Source: Candidatus Cloacimonadota bacterium
GTDB taxonomy: Bacteria; Cloacimonadota; Cloacimonadia; Cloacimonadales; JAIOQZ01
Length of the DNA stretch: 52,293 nt
Reading direction: 5' to 3'
Assembly: GCA_021108395.1 (NCBI GenBank)
Contig: JAIOQZ010000038.1
Location: 67,415-119,707 of the forward strand
Shown here: positions 42,272-50,215 of the stretch, one piece after another
How positions within the stretch are numbered: the stretch's first letter is position 1
Layout of the letters: each line of letters begins with the position of its first letter
The notes under the pieces: model-generated
Seen by the model: only the letters and a program-made list of their open reading frames with translations
What the model was told of the DNA's origin: nothing
The model's database searches: none
Made by a program: the position numbers and the translations under genes

Positions 42272-43150
42272 TTATATAAGGCCTTTGTCACGCAGAATGG
42301 GCTCGGGATTCACGAAATGAAGCTTTGTCCATTCGGGATCCCAGTTGGCGCCAAATGCCAGCGCCATCAGCTCTGTGAAATAAAATACGGGCATCGGGTC
42401 GAAATCGGGAAACTGCTCGATTGTCTCGCGCTGCCGCTGGTCGAGGTTGAAGGCGCACAGCGGGCAACTGGTCACAATCGCCTCGCAACCGGCGTTTCGC
42501 GCCGAGTTGAGCAGCTCGTAGGTGCGCTGCACTGTCACGTCTTTGTTGGTGACAGTCTGATAAGCGCCGCAACATTCGAGACGGTAGGGGTATGGACTGG
42601 CGGTAGCGCCCAGCGCTCCCAGCAGGTCTTCGATGATGGTCGGCGCCTCGAAATCGTCGATGGCGTACTTCTCTGGACGCACCAGCAGACAGCCATAGTA
42701 GCCGCCCACCTTGAGGTTGGCCAGCGGCCGCACCACCTTGCGGCCCAGCTCTTCCCAGCCGATACGGTCGCGCAGCACGCTGAGCAGATGCAATATCTCG
42801 ACGGTGCCGTCGAACGGCTTCTCTTCGAGGTACATGAACTTTCGCACCTTATCGAGATTCTCGGGGTCGCTCAGGATAAAGTCGCTGGCGCGCCTGAGCG
42901 TGTTGTAGCACATGCTGCACAGCACGATCAGTTCCGACAGGTTCTGATGCTCGGCGCGCACCAGATTGCGGATGGAGGCGACCTGGAGCATGAGGTCGTC
43001 CGAGCTCATCGAGAAAACTGTGCCGCAGCAGACCCAGTCCTCCATCTCGACGAGCGGCATATCGAGGCGCTCCATCGCGGCGATGGCCGAGTCCTCGAAA
43101 TGCTTGGCGTGATTTTTCAGCGTACAGCCTGGATAGTATGGTAATTGCAT
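42272..43150 (-). CDS. hdrB: Heterodisulfide reductase subunit B (HdrB), two CCG domains
   Basis: 292 residues with two complete CCG motifs: Cys9, Cys41-Cys42, Cys78 and Cys81; then Cys154, Cys193-Cys194, Cys229 and Cys232. In methanogens these hold two non-cubane 4Fe-4S clusters that cleave the CoM-S-S-CoB disulfide. Many bacterial HdrB proteins are degenerate, whereas this one keeps all ten cysteines, so true disulfide reduction or a similar two-electron reaction at the clusters is possible. The bacterium is not expected to make CoM and CoB, so the natural acceptor is open. With the frdA/frdB-like pair it completes the domain set of thiol:fumarate reductase. Confidence 0.95.
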   Translation of the reverse strand: MQLPYYPGCTLKNHAKHFEDSAIAAMERLDMPLVEMEDWVCCGTVFSMSSDDLMLQVASIRNLVRAEHQNLSELIVLCSMCYNTLRRASDFILSDPENLDKVRKFMYLEEKPFDGTVEILHLLSVLRDRIGWEELGRKVVRPLANLKVGGYYGCLLVRPEKYAIDDFEAPTIIEDLLGALGATASPYPYRLECCGAYQTVTNKDVTVQRTYELLNSARNAGCEAIVTSCPLCAFNLDQRQRETIEQFPDFDPMPVFYFTELMALAFGANWDPEWTKLHFVNPEPILRDKGLI

Positions 43151-43161
43151 ATCGTCCCCGC

Positions 43162-43569
43162 TTATCCTGATAGTTTGCGAAACGCGCTTACCAGCACGAT
43201 GGGCGGCAGTTCGCGGCGATCTTCGGTGGAGATGTCGTCGGGAGTGATGACGCCAACGCGGTTACGCAGGTTGATGGTGCGCAGGGCTTCCATCACCCCG
43301 GCAACGTCGATGCCTTTGGGACAGCGGCTCGAACATTGCAGACAGGCGGCGCATACCCACATGGTGCCTGCGGCCAGCAGCTCTTCGATGGCGCCGGTCT
43401 GCGCCAGACGCATCACCTGGTTGGGTGTATAATCCATATAGTCCACCATCGGGCAGCCCGACGAGCAGTTGCCGCACTGGTAGCACTCGAACACGTTCTG
43501 GCCGCTCAGCAGCTCTATCTTGTCCACCAGCTCGTTCTTGATGTCTTTGCGTGTGATGCTGACTGTCAT
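43162..43569 (-). CDS. hdrC: Heterodisulfide reductase subunit C (HdrC)
   Basis: 135 residues with two 4Fe-4S motifs, CYQCGNCSSGCP (Cys29, 32, 35, 39) and CAACLQCSSRCP (Cys73, 76, 79, 83), the HdrC pattern. It passes electrons from HdrA to HdrB. The ATG overlaps the TGA of korC by 4 bp, so the oxidoreductase and the Hdr genes are translationally joined, which is strong evidence for one transcript. The gap to hdrB is 11 bp. Confidence 0.95.
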   Translation of the reverse strand: MTVSITRKDIKNELVDKIELLSGQNVFECYQCGNCSSGCPMVDYMDYTPNQVMRLAQTGAIEELLAAGTMWVCAACLQCSSRCPKGIDVAGVMEALRTINLRNRVGVITPDDISTEDRRELPPIVLVSAFRKLSG

Positions 43570-44111
43570 GTCTGCACCTCCTCGCCATAATTATAGCCTC
43601 TCTCGAAGGCGGTCTCGTTGAGGTCGCGGAACTTGGGCGGCACTCGCTCGAGCACTGTGCGTTTCATGGCGTCGTAGCTGGCAAAACCGGCCTGCCTGGT
43701 GGCGAACCCCAGCATGACGATGTTGGCCACAATTTTCTTGCCCAGCTCCTCGGCGATGCGCGTGGCCGGAATGGCGCGGGCATCAAAGCGGGAGTGGTCT
43801 TGCAGGACGCCTACAAGGTCGTTGTCGTAGCACAGAATACCGCCGTCGCGCAGGCTGCCCACGAACTTGTCATAGCCCTCCTGCGAAAGCGCCAGCAGGA
43901 CGTCAGAGGTGTCCACGAGCGGATAATCGACTTCGGTATCGCTGATGACGACCTGCGAGGAGCAGGCGCCGCCACGAGCTTCGGGGCCGTATGCCTGGGT
44001 CATGGAAGCGTTTTTGCCGTCGTAGATCGAGGCGGCCTGGCCCACGATGTGAGCCGACAGGATGATGCCCTGTCCGCCAAAGCCGCTGATCTTGATGCGC
44101 TTGTTCTCCAT
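43566..44111 (-). CDS. korC: 2-oxoacid:ferredoxin oxidoreductase, gamma subunit (KorC-type)
   Basis: 181 residues. The pattern ISGFGGQGIILSAHIVGQAA near the start, then MTQAYGPEARGGACSSQVVIS, is the pyruvate/ketoisovalerate oxidoreductase catalytic gamma domain. In the separate-subunit (KorDABC) arrangement it joins alpha and beta around the thiamine-diphosphate site. The start has GGGAG at 6-7 bp and lies 9 bp after korB. It overlaps hdrC by 4 bp. Confidence 0.94.
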   Translation of the reverse strand: MENKRIKISGFGGQGIILSAHIVGQAASIYDGKNASMTQAYGPEARGGACSSQVVISDTEVDYPLVDTSDVLLALSQEGYDKFVGSLRDGGILCYDNDLVGVLQDHSRFDARAIPATRIAEELGKKIVANIVMLGFATRQAGFASYDAMKRTVLERVPPKFRDLNETAFERGYNYGEEVQT

Positions 44112-44120
44112 ATTGTCTCC

Positions 44121-45026
44121 CTACAGGTTCTTCCAGTAAACGTTCTCTTTGTCAACCGCGTCGCGGATGCCGGTCTGAACGTTTTCCCAATAGGTGGGTC
44201 TGTCCTCGTTGATGAAATTGCCACAGACGATTTCGTCGTTCATCCCAATCGGAATCTTTGTCGGGTCGGCGTCATGGTCGATGACGGTGCGCTCACCAAA
44301 AGACTTCAGAAGGTCGAGGCCGGTGCCGCCCATGTTCTTGCGGGCGAACACGGTGGGGCACGGACTGATGACTTCGATGAAGCAGAAGCCCTTCTTGTTG
44401 GCCGCTACGGCAATCGAGTCGGCGAGTCGGCGAACGTGCATAGCGCTCCATCTGGCGACATAGCTGGCGCCGGCGGCGGCGGCCAGGCCAACCAGATTGA
44501 AAGGCTGTTCGTAGTTGCCATAGGGCGCTGTGGAACTGCGGGCCTGAAGCGGCGTGGTGGGCGCTGTCTGGCCGCCCGTCATGCCATAGATGAAGTTGTT
44601 CACGCAGATAACGTTGATGTCAACGTTGCGGCGAGCGGCATGAATGAGATGATTGCCGCCAATGGCAAAGAGGTCGCCGTCGCCGGAAATGACCACGGTG
44701 GTCATGTCGTTGTTGGCCATCTTGAGGCCGGTGGCGAATGGTATCGCTCGCCCGTGCGTGGTGTGAAAGCTGTCGAGATTGATGTAGCCGGCCACGCGGC
44801 CAGTGCAGCCAATGCCAGACACCACGGCCACCTTGTCAAAATCGGAGCCGGCTTTCTTGAGTCCCTCGACAAACGCGGTGACCACAGAGCCAAGCCCGCA
44901 GCCGGAGCACCAGATGTGCGGCATACGATCCATGCGCAGCAAGCCTTCCATCGGGTGTTGGATGTTGGTCTCAGGCTCGGCTGTTCCGGCGATGATGGGT
45001 GATTCGCAGCATATTTCATTTTGCAT
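44121..45026 (-). CDS. korB: 2-oxoacid:ferredoxin oxidoreductase, beta subunit (KorB-type)
   Basis: 301 residues from the ATG at 45026, which follows GAGGAG at 7 bp; a TTG two codons earlier is less likely. The thiamine-diphosphate motif begins at GDGD in VVISGDGDLFAIGGNH and ends in VNNFIYG. Cysteines in WCSGCGLG and GIGCTGR bind the proximal 4Fe-4S cluster. The segment THGRAIPFATGLKMAN and the motif YGMTGGQTAPTTP resemble KorB (2-oxoglutarate type) more than pyruvate enzymes. It converts succinyl-CoA, CO2 and reduced ferredoxin to 2-oxoglutarate or runs the reverse. It overlaps korA by 11 bp. Confidence 0.95.
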   Translation of the reverse strand: MQNEICCESPIIAGTAEPETNIQHPMEGLLRMDRMPHIWCSGCGLGSVVTAFVEGLKKAGSDFDKVAVVSGIGCTGRVAGYINLDSFHTTHGRAIPFATGLKMANNDMTTVVISGDGDLFAIGGNHLIHAARRNVDINVICVNNFIYGMTGGQTAPTTPLQARSSTAPYGNYEQPFNLVGLAAAAGASYVARWSAMHVRRLADSIAVAANKKGFCFIEVISPCPTVFARKNMGGTGLDLLKSFGERTVIDHDADPTKIPIGMNDEIVCGNFINEDRPTYWENVQTGIRDAVDKENVYWKNL

Positions 45027-46173
45027 GGGCAATCTCCTCGATGGCGGAAAGCACAGTCTCGAACTTGTGAATGCCTCCGCCCGGGTGTGGCAGCGATTTC
45101 ACCTTGCACTGTCCACCAGCGCAACGCTCTACCTCATACACCATCTGGCCGAGATTGATCTCCGGCACTACGAATCCGGCGATTTCACCGGCAAGCTTGC
45201 GGATACGCTTGGTGGGGAACGGCCAGGCCGTGATGAGCCGCATCAGCCCCACCTTGATGCCCTTCTTACGGGCCATTTCGATGGCGGGAACAACCGTGCG
45301 CGCCGTGATGCCATAGGCCACCACCACCACGTCCGCTCCCTCCACGCCCTTCTCTTCGAGCAGGATGATGTCGTCGGCGTGTTTCTTCACCTTCTCTACG
45401 ATGCGGACAGCGTGAGTGAGCTGCGCGTGCTCGGTCATATCAGGGTAGCCTCGTTCGTCATGAGTGAGGCCGGTGCTGTGAAAACGGTATCCGTCGCCAA
45501 CTTTGGCGAAGTCGGGAATCAGGTCGTCACCGACGGCGTAGGGCAGATAGTCGTCCGGTTTCTTGTCGGTATAGCGCCGGTCGATTATCTCTATCTCGTC
45601 CACCGGGGGCACCACCACCTTCTCGGTCATGTGGCCCACGATGGCGTCGGTCATCACGAAGACAGGCATGCGATAGCGCTCGGCGTAGTTGAAAGCGACG
45701 ATGGTGAGGTCGAACATCTCCTGCGGGTTCTTGGGACACAGCGCGATGCAGCCATAGTCGCCATGCGACCCCCAGCGAGCCTGCATCATGTCGGCCTGCG
45801 CCCAGGATGTGGGCAACCCGGTGCTGGGTCCGCCACGCTGAACGTTGACAATGACGCAGGGAACCTCCATCATCATGCCCAGGCCAATGTTCTCGGCTTT
45901 GAGCGAGATGCCCGGGCCGCTCGATGCGGTCATCGACTTGACGCCGGTCCATGAGGCGCCGAGTATGCTGGCCATCGAGGCGATCTCGTCCTCGAACTGG
46001 ACAAAAGCGCCGTTGAGCAGCGGCAGGCGATAGGCCATGCGCTCGGCGATTTCGGATGCCGGGGTGATGGGGTATCCGCCAAAGAAACGGCAACCCGCCG
46101 ATACAGCGCCCTCGGCGCAAGCGATGTCTCCCTGCATGAAGAACTCGCCGCGCAGCTTACTTTTCTTGAACAA
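45016..46173 (-). CDS. korA: 2-oxoacid:ferredoxin oxidoreductase, alpha subunit (KorA-type)
   Basis: 385 residues. The start is a TTG at 46173: AAAGGAGG stands 6 bp before it, and no ATG occurs before residue 13. Family motifs are FFGGYPITPASEIAE, MASILGASWTGVKSMTASSGPGISL, QRGGPSTGLPT and, near the end, GLMRLITAWPFP, which is the KorA form. The subunit lacks the fused gamma domain, in agreement with the separate korC. It overlaps korD by 17 bp and korB by 11 bp. Assignment to 2-oxoglutarate, not 2-oxoisovalerate, is by motif resemblance and the ferredoxin-like korD subunit. Confidence 0.95.
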   Translation of the reverse strand: MFKKSKLRGEFFMQGDIACAEGAVSAGCRFFGGYPITPASEIAERMAYRLPLLNGAFVQFEDEIASMASILGASWTGVKSMTASSGPGISLKAENIGLGMMMEVPCVIVNVQRGGPSTGLPTSWAQADMMQARWGSHGDYGCIALCPKNPQEMFDLTIVAFNYAERYRMPVFVMTDAIVGHMTEKVVVPPVDEIEIIDRRYTDKKPDDYLPYAVGDDLIPDFAKVGDGYRFHSTGLTHDERGYPDMTEHAQLTHAVRIVEKVKKHADDIILLEEKGVEGADVVVVAYGITARTVVPAIEMARKKGIKVGLMRLITAWPFPTKRIRKLAGEIAGFVVPEINLGQMVYEVERCAGGQCKVKSLPHPGGGIHKFETVLSAIEEIAHAK

Positions 46174-46444
46174 GGGCAGCCTCCTTTGGGTTGGTCTCGA
46201 CCACGAAGATGGCGAAATCGGGACAGATCAGCTCGCAAAGACCGCAAAACGTGCATGCGTCAAGATTGGCCACCACCGGGGAATGATAACCCTTCTCGTT
46301 GAAATCGGTGGAGTATTCGAGCACCTGGCGGGGGCAGAGGTCGATGCAGAAGGAACAGCCTTTGCAACGGTCTTTGAGGATATTGATATGCCCGGAGACG
46401 ACTTGGGGTTTCTGCATACCGAACGGGGTTTCCCAGTATTTCAT
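46157..46444 (-). CDS. korD: 2-oxoacid:ferredoxin oxidoreductase, delta (ferredoxin) subunit (KorD-type)
   Basis: 95 residues from the ATG at 46444, preceded by AGGGAG; an ATG eight codons upstream has no such site. Two 4Fe-4S motifs, CKGCSFCIDLCP and CTFCGLCELICP, make it an 8Fe ferredoxin-like subunit. It takes electrons from the thiamine-diphosphate site to external ferredoxin. It is the first gene of the long minus-strand operon. Confidence 0.92.
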   Translation of the reverse strand: MKYWETPFGMQKPQVVSGHINILKDRCKGCSFCIDLCPRQVLEYSTDFNEKGYHSPVVANLDACTFCGLCELICPDFAIFVVETNPKEAALVQEK

Positions 46445-46517
46445 GCTGACTCCCTGGCACGGGTTCATGACAGAACCCGAAGAAAATTATTCGGAAACAA
46501 GCCTTTTGGGGTTCCCT

Positions 46518-46523
46518 TGTCAA
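46518..46523 (-). promoter_or_regulatory. Possible -35 element in the divergent kor/hyp control region
   Basis: TTGACA on the minus strand, about 75 bp before the korD ATG; no clear -10 is seen at the right distance (TTGTTT at 17 bp). For the hyp direction TTGACG at 46675-46680 also lacks a good -10. The whole gap 46445-46723 is more AT-rich than its flanks and must hold both operon promoters, so other sigma factors or activators are likely. Confidence 0.25.
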
Positions 46524-46723
46524 ATCATTTTTCTTCAAAAGCAGTGTGCGCCATCGCTTATCAACACAGGAAATTCTCTAACTCATTGATGAGTCTGCCT
46601 CATAGCTCATTGCATTATTTTCACGAATGAATCGAAATCAATTGCGCAAACACCTGATTCCTTACACTTTTCGCTTGACGAATGAACTTGAGCCAGCCCC
46701 ATTACTGCCATGCAGGAGAACTC

Positions 46724-48985
46724 ATGATTCGCATCACCGTCCGTGGCGTCGTGCAGGGCGTCGGGTTTCGGCCATTCGTCTATCGGCTGGCAAGTGAGCT
46801 GGGCCTGTGCGGGTGTGTGCGCAACTCACGAGCAGGCGTGCAGATAGATCTGGCAGGAGATGCAGGCAAGCGAGAAGCGTTCCTGCAACGCCTGCGCCAT
46901 GAGCTTCCGCCTGCGGCCCGCATCGACGAGCTGGACATCACTCGCTTCGAGGACGACCCGCCGCAAGGCTTCATCATCGAGCCAAGCGCCGACAGCGCAG
47001 GCGCCACGTTGGTGAGCCCCGACCTGGCAACCTGCCAGGACTGCCTGCGCGAACTCGGCGACCCCAGCGACGCCCGCCACGACTATGCCTTCATCAACTG
47101 CACCAACTGCGGCCCGCGCTATTCGATAATAGACAGCTTGCCCTACGACCGCGCCGCCACCACCATGCGCGGCTTTGCGTTGTGCCCCGATTGCGCCGCG
47201 CAGTACGCCGACCCGCTCGACCGCCGCTTTCACGCCCAGCCGGTGGCCTGCCCTGTGTGCGGCCCGCGCCTGGAGCTTCTCGACGCCGATTTGCAGCCGG
47301 TTCAGGGTGACCCGCTCGACCTGGCCGCGCAAGCATTGCGGCGGGGGCGCATCGTGGCGGTGAAGGGGTTGGGCGGATTCCACCTCGCCTGTGACGCCGC
47401 CAACGCGGACGCCGTGAACGAGCTGCGCCGCCGCAAGAACCGCCCCCACAAGCCGCTGGCCGTCATGTGCCTGCCAGAGCGTCTCGAAGCGCTGGTTTGC
47501 GCCAGCGATCGCGAGCGCGGCTTGCTGGCGTCACCCGCCGCGCCGGTGTGCATTTTGCCCAAGAGCGAGCCGTTTCCGCTGGCGGCAGGCGTTGTGCCTC
47601 ACAATACTTCTCTGGGTGTGATGCTGCCCTCCACGCCGTTGCACTGGCTGCTGCTGCGCCGTTGTGGCCTCGACCTGGTGATGACTTCGGGCAATCACGG
47701 CGGTGAGCCGCCGGCTATCGAGCCGGATGAGCTTACCCCGCTGGCTGACCTCTATCTCACCCACAATCGTCCCATCGCGCATCGTATCGACGACTCGGTG
47801 CTGCTGCCGTCAGCGGCGGGGGACATGCTGGTACGTCGGGCTCGCGGCTGGGCGCCGCTGCCGCTGCCGTTGCCGTTTGATGTTGCCTCGACACTGTCCT
47901 TTGGCGCCGAGATGAAACTAGGCTTCTGCCTGGCCGAAGGCAACCGCGCCTTTGTATCGCCCCACCTGGGCGATGGCGCCACCGCCGGAACGCTCGCTTT
48001 TTACCGCGACACGCTGGCCACCTACCGCCGCTGGTTCGGCATCGAGCCAGAGCTGGCCGCCTGCGATCTTCAGCCCGACTTCGCCACCACGCACCTGGCC
48101 GAAAAGACAGGCCTGCCGCTGGTGCGGGTGCAACATCATCATGCCCACGCAGCCGCTGTGATGGCCGAGCACGGCCTGCTTGAACCCGCGTTGGCCGTTG
48201 TTTACGATGGCGCCGGACTGGGCGACGACGGCACAATGTGGGGCGGCGAAATATTGTTGGCAGACTATGTCGGTTACAAACGTCTCTGGCATCTGGAAAC
48301 GATGCCCCTGCCCGGAGGTGACGCTGCCGTGCGCCACCCGGCGCGAATCGCCTTTGCCTGGCTGTGCGCCTGCGGCGAGAATGCCGACTTCGTGCCCGGC
48401 TTGCCAGGCGACACCCGCGCCTTTCTGCGACGTCAGCTCGAGGGCGGCTATCGTGTGTTTTCCACCAGCAGCATGGGGCGACTGTTCGATGCAGTTGCCG
48501 CTATGCTGGGGCTGTTCCCAGCCATCACCTTCGAGGCGCAGTCGGCCATCGCCCTGGAGAATCTGGCAGGGCACATCGACGATACGCTCCCATATCCCTT
48601 CACACTCGCTGAAGGCATCATGAGTGTTAAGCCGTTGCTGCGGGCTGTAGCCGAGGACATTCGCGCCGGAGCGCAACCGGCGCTCGTGGCTGCGAGGTTT
48701 CACGCCACAGTGGCCGCCTTCACCTGCGAAGCGCTGGCGCAAGCCCGTCAGTCCACCGGCGTGAGCCACGTTGTGCTGTGTGGCGGGGTCATGCAAAACA
48801 GGTTGCTGCTGAATATGCTGCACCACCGCTTGACAGAAATGAGCTTCGCTGTATTTGTGCCGCGAGAGCTTCCACCTGGCGACGGCGCCATTGCCCTGGG
48901 GCAGGCCGTCATCGCCGGCAGAACCGTAACCAGAGAAGGAAAAACATATGTGCGTGGCTATTCCTGCGCAACTGACCACCCGTGA
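46724..48985 (+). CDS. hypF: Carbamoyltransferase HypF, hydrogenase cyanide-ligand synthesis
   Basis: 753 residues from the ATG at 46724, which follows GCAGGAGA. HypF makes the carbamoyl group from carbamoyl phosphate and ATP and passes it to HypE for the CN ligands of the [NiFe] site. Domains: acylphosphatase (about 1-90, VRGVVQGVGFRPF), paired zinc fingers (CQDC, CTNCG, CPDC, CPVCG, about 105-185), the YrdC-like domain (about 200-380, RRKNRPHKPLAVM, MTSGN) and the Kae1-like domain (about 390-753, QHHHAHAAAVMAEH, DGAGLGDDG and CGGVMQNRLL). Its end overlaps hypC by 38 bp. First gene of the divergent maturation operon. Confidence 0.97.
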   Translation: MIRITVRGVVQGVGFRPFVYRLASELGLCGCVRNSRAGVQIDLAGDAGKREAFLQRLRHELPPAARIDELDITRFEDDPPQGFIIEPSADSAGATLVSPDLATCQDCLRELGDPSDARHDYAFINCTNCGPRYSIIDSLPYDRAATTMRGFALCPDCAAQYADPLDRRFHAQPVACPVCGPRLELLDADLQPVQGDPLDLAAQALRRGRIVAVKGLGGFHLACDAANADAVNELRRRKNRPHKPLAVMCLPERLEALVCASDRERGLLASPAAPVCILPKSEPFPLAAGVVPHNTSLGVMLPSTPLHWLLLRRCGLDLVMTSGNHGGEPPAIEPDELTPLADLYLTHNRPIAHRIDDSVLLPSAAGDMLVRRARGWAPLPLPLPFDVASTLSFGAEMKLGFCLAEGNRAFVSPHLGDGATAGTLAFYRDTLATYRRWFGIEPELAACDLQPDFATTHLAEKTGLPLVRVQHHHAHAAAVMAEHGLLEPALAVVYDGAGLGDDGTMWGGEILLADYVGYKRLWHLETMPLPGGDAAVRHPARIAFAWLCACGENADFVPGLPGDTRAFLRRQLEGGYRVFSTSSMGRLFDAVAAMLGLFPAITFEAQSAIALENLAGHIDDTLPYPFTLAEGIMSVKPLLRAVAEDIRAGAQPALVAARFHATVAAFTCEALAQARQSTGVSHVVLCGGVMQNRLLLNMLHHRLTEMSFAVFVPRELPPGDGAIALGQAVIAGRTVTREGKTYVRGYSCATDHP

Positions 48986-49163
48986 CGGCAATCGCGGGAC
49001 AATCGATCTCAGCGGCAGCGAACTGGAAATCAGCCTGGCGCTGGTGCCGGAGGCGCAAACCGGCGACTGGCTACTGGTGCACACCGGTTACGCGCTGGCG
49101 GTTGTCACCGAGGCCGAAGCCGCCGAAACGCGAGCCCTGCTGAACGAGGTGCTGGGAGGGTGA
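48948..49163 (+). CDS. hypC: Hydrogenase maturation chaperone HypC
   Basis: 71 residues. The essential start MCVAIPA holds Cys2, which with the His in LLVHTGYAL forms the site that carries the Fe(CN)2CO unit. HypC works with HypD on iron-ligand assembly and delivers it to the large subunit. It begins 38 bp inside hypF and ends overlapping hypD by 4 bp. Confidence 0.95.
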   Translation: MCVAIPAQLTTRDGNRGTIDLSGSELEISLALVPEAQTGDWLLVHTGYALAVVTEAEAAETRALLNEVLGG

Positions 49164-50215
49164 GCAACCAACTGCGCGACTCCGCCGCCGTGAAAACGCT
49201 CACCAATAAACTGGCGCGTCTCGAACGCCCGATTCGCATCATGGAAGTGTGCGGCACCCACACCATGTCCATTGGTCGCTGGGGACTGCGCAAGCTGCTG
49301 CCGCCCAGCCTGCAATTGATTTCCGGTCCCGGCTGCCCTGTGTGCGTCACGCCGGTCTCATATTTTGACGCTTTGTGGCAGTTGCCCGACGTCACCATCG
49401 CCGTGTTTGGCGATTTGCTGCGAGTGCCCGGCTCGCATGGCACCCTCGAAAACGCCCGCGCTCGTGGCATGGATGTACAGGTGGTGCACGGCCCGGAACA
49501 GGCGCTGAAGCTTGCTCGCAAGCGAGCAACAGTGCTTGCCGCCGTGGGATTCGAGACCACCACGCCCGGCATCGCCGACACCATCCGTCGCGCCGCCGAA
49601 GAGAAACTGGACGGCTTTCATGTGCTGTGTGGCTGCAAGCTGGTCGAGCCTGCCCTGTGCGCCCTGCTGGATGGAAAACCCGACATCGATGGCTTTCTGC
49701 TGCCTGGCCATGTGAGCGCAATCACCGGCTCAAACGCTTTCGATTTTCTGCCCCGCGACTACGCCGCAAGTGGCGTGGTGGCCGGGTTCGAGCCTGTGGA
49801 CATCCTGGCCGCGCTGGTGTTGCTGGCGCGCATGATTTGCGCCGGCGAGCCCGGCGTTCGCAACGCCTATCCGCGCATTGTCACCCCACAGGGCAACCAG
49901 CACGCCCAGAAGCTGATACGCGATGTGTTCGTGCCTATAGATACCGAGTGGCGCGGGCTGGGCATTATTCCCGCCAGCGGACTGGGCCTCGCTCCTCGGT
50001 ACGCCCATCTCGACGCCGCCCGCCATTATGGTCTTAGCCTTGACCCCGTTCCCGAGCCGCCCGGCTGCCGCTGCGGTGACGTCCTCCAGGGCCGTATGCT
50101 GCCACACGAGTGCCCGCTGTTCGCGCAGGGGTGCACGCCATCCTCGCCGGTGGGGCCTTGCATGGTCTCCAGCGAGGGAAGCTGCGCTGCATGGTACCGC
50201 TATGAAAGAGCATAA
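49160..50215 (+). CDS. hypD: Hydrogenase iron-ligand assembly protein HypD
   Basis: 351 residues, starting at a GTG (49160) that overlaps the hypC TGA and is preceded by GGGAGG. Conserved cysteines are in EVCGTHTMS and GPGCPVCVTP (iron-ligand site), and a C-terminal set (GCRCGDV, ECPLFAQGC, GPCMVSSEGSC) binds the 4Fe-4S cluster. HypD and HypC hold the iron while CN and CO are added. The GFETTTPG motif is also typical. Its end overlaps hypE by 14 bp. Confidence 0.97.
   Translation: MSNQLRDSAAVKTLTNKLARLERPIRIMEVCGTHTMSIGRWGLRKLLPPSLQLISGPGCPVCVTPVSYFDALWQLPDVTIAVFGDLLRVPGSHGTLENARARGMDVQVVHGPEQALKLARKRATVLAAVGFETTTPGIADTIRRAAEEKLDGFHVLCGCKLVEPALCALLDGKPDIDGFLLPGHVSAITGSNAFDFLPRDYAASGVVAGFEPVDILAALVLLARMICAGEPGVRNAYPRIVTPQGNQHAQKLIRDVFVPIDTEWRGLGIIPASGLGLAPRYAHLDAARHYGLSLDPVPEPPGCRCGDVLQGRMLPHECPLFAQGCTPSSPVGPCMVSSEGSCAAWYRYERA

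Noticed and set aside
46445-46723. FNR/Fur-like operator in the kor/hyp control region
   Set aside because: Only weak short palindromes such as TTGCGCAA were seen; none matches a known box well enough to report.
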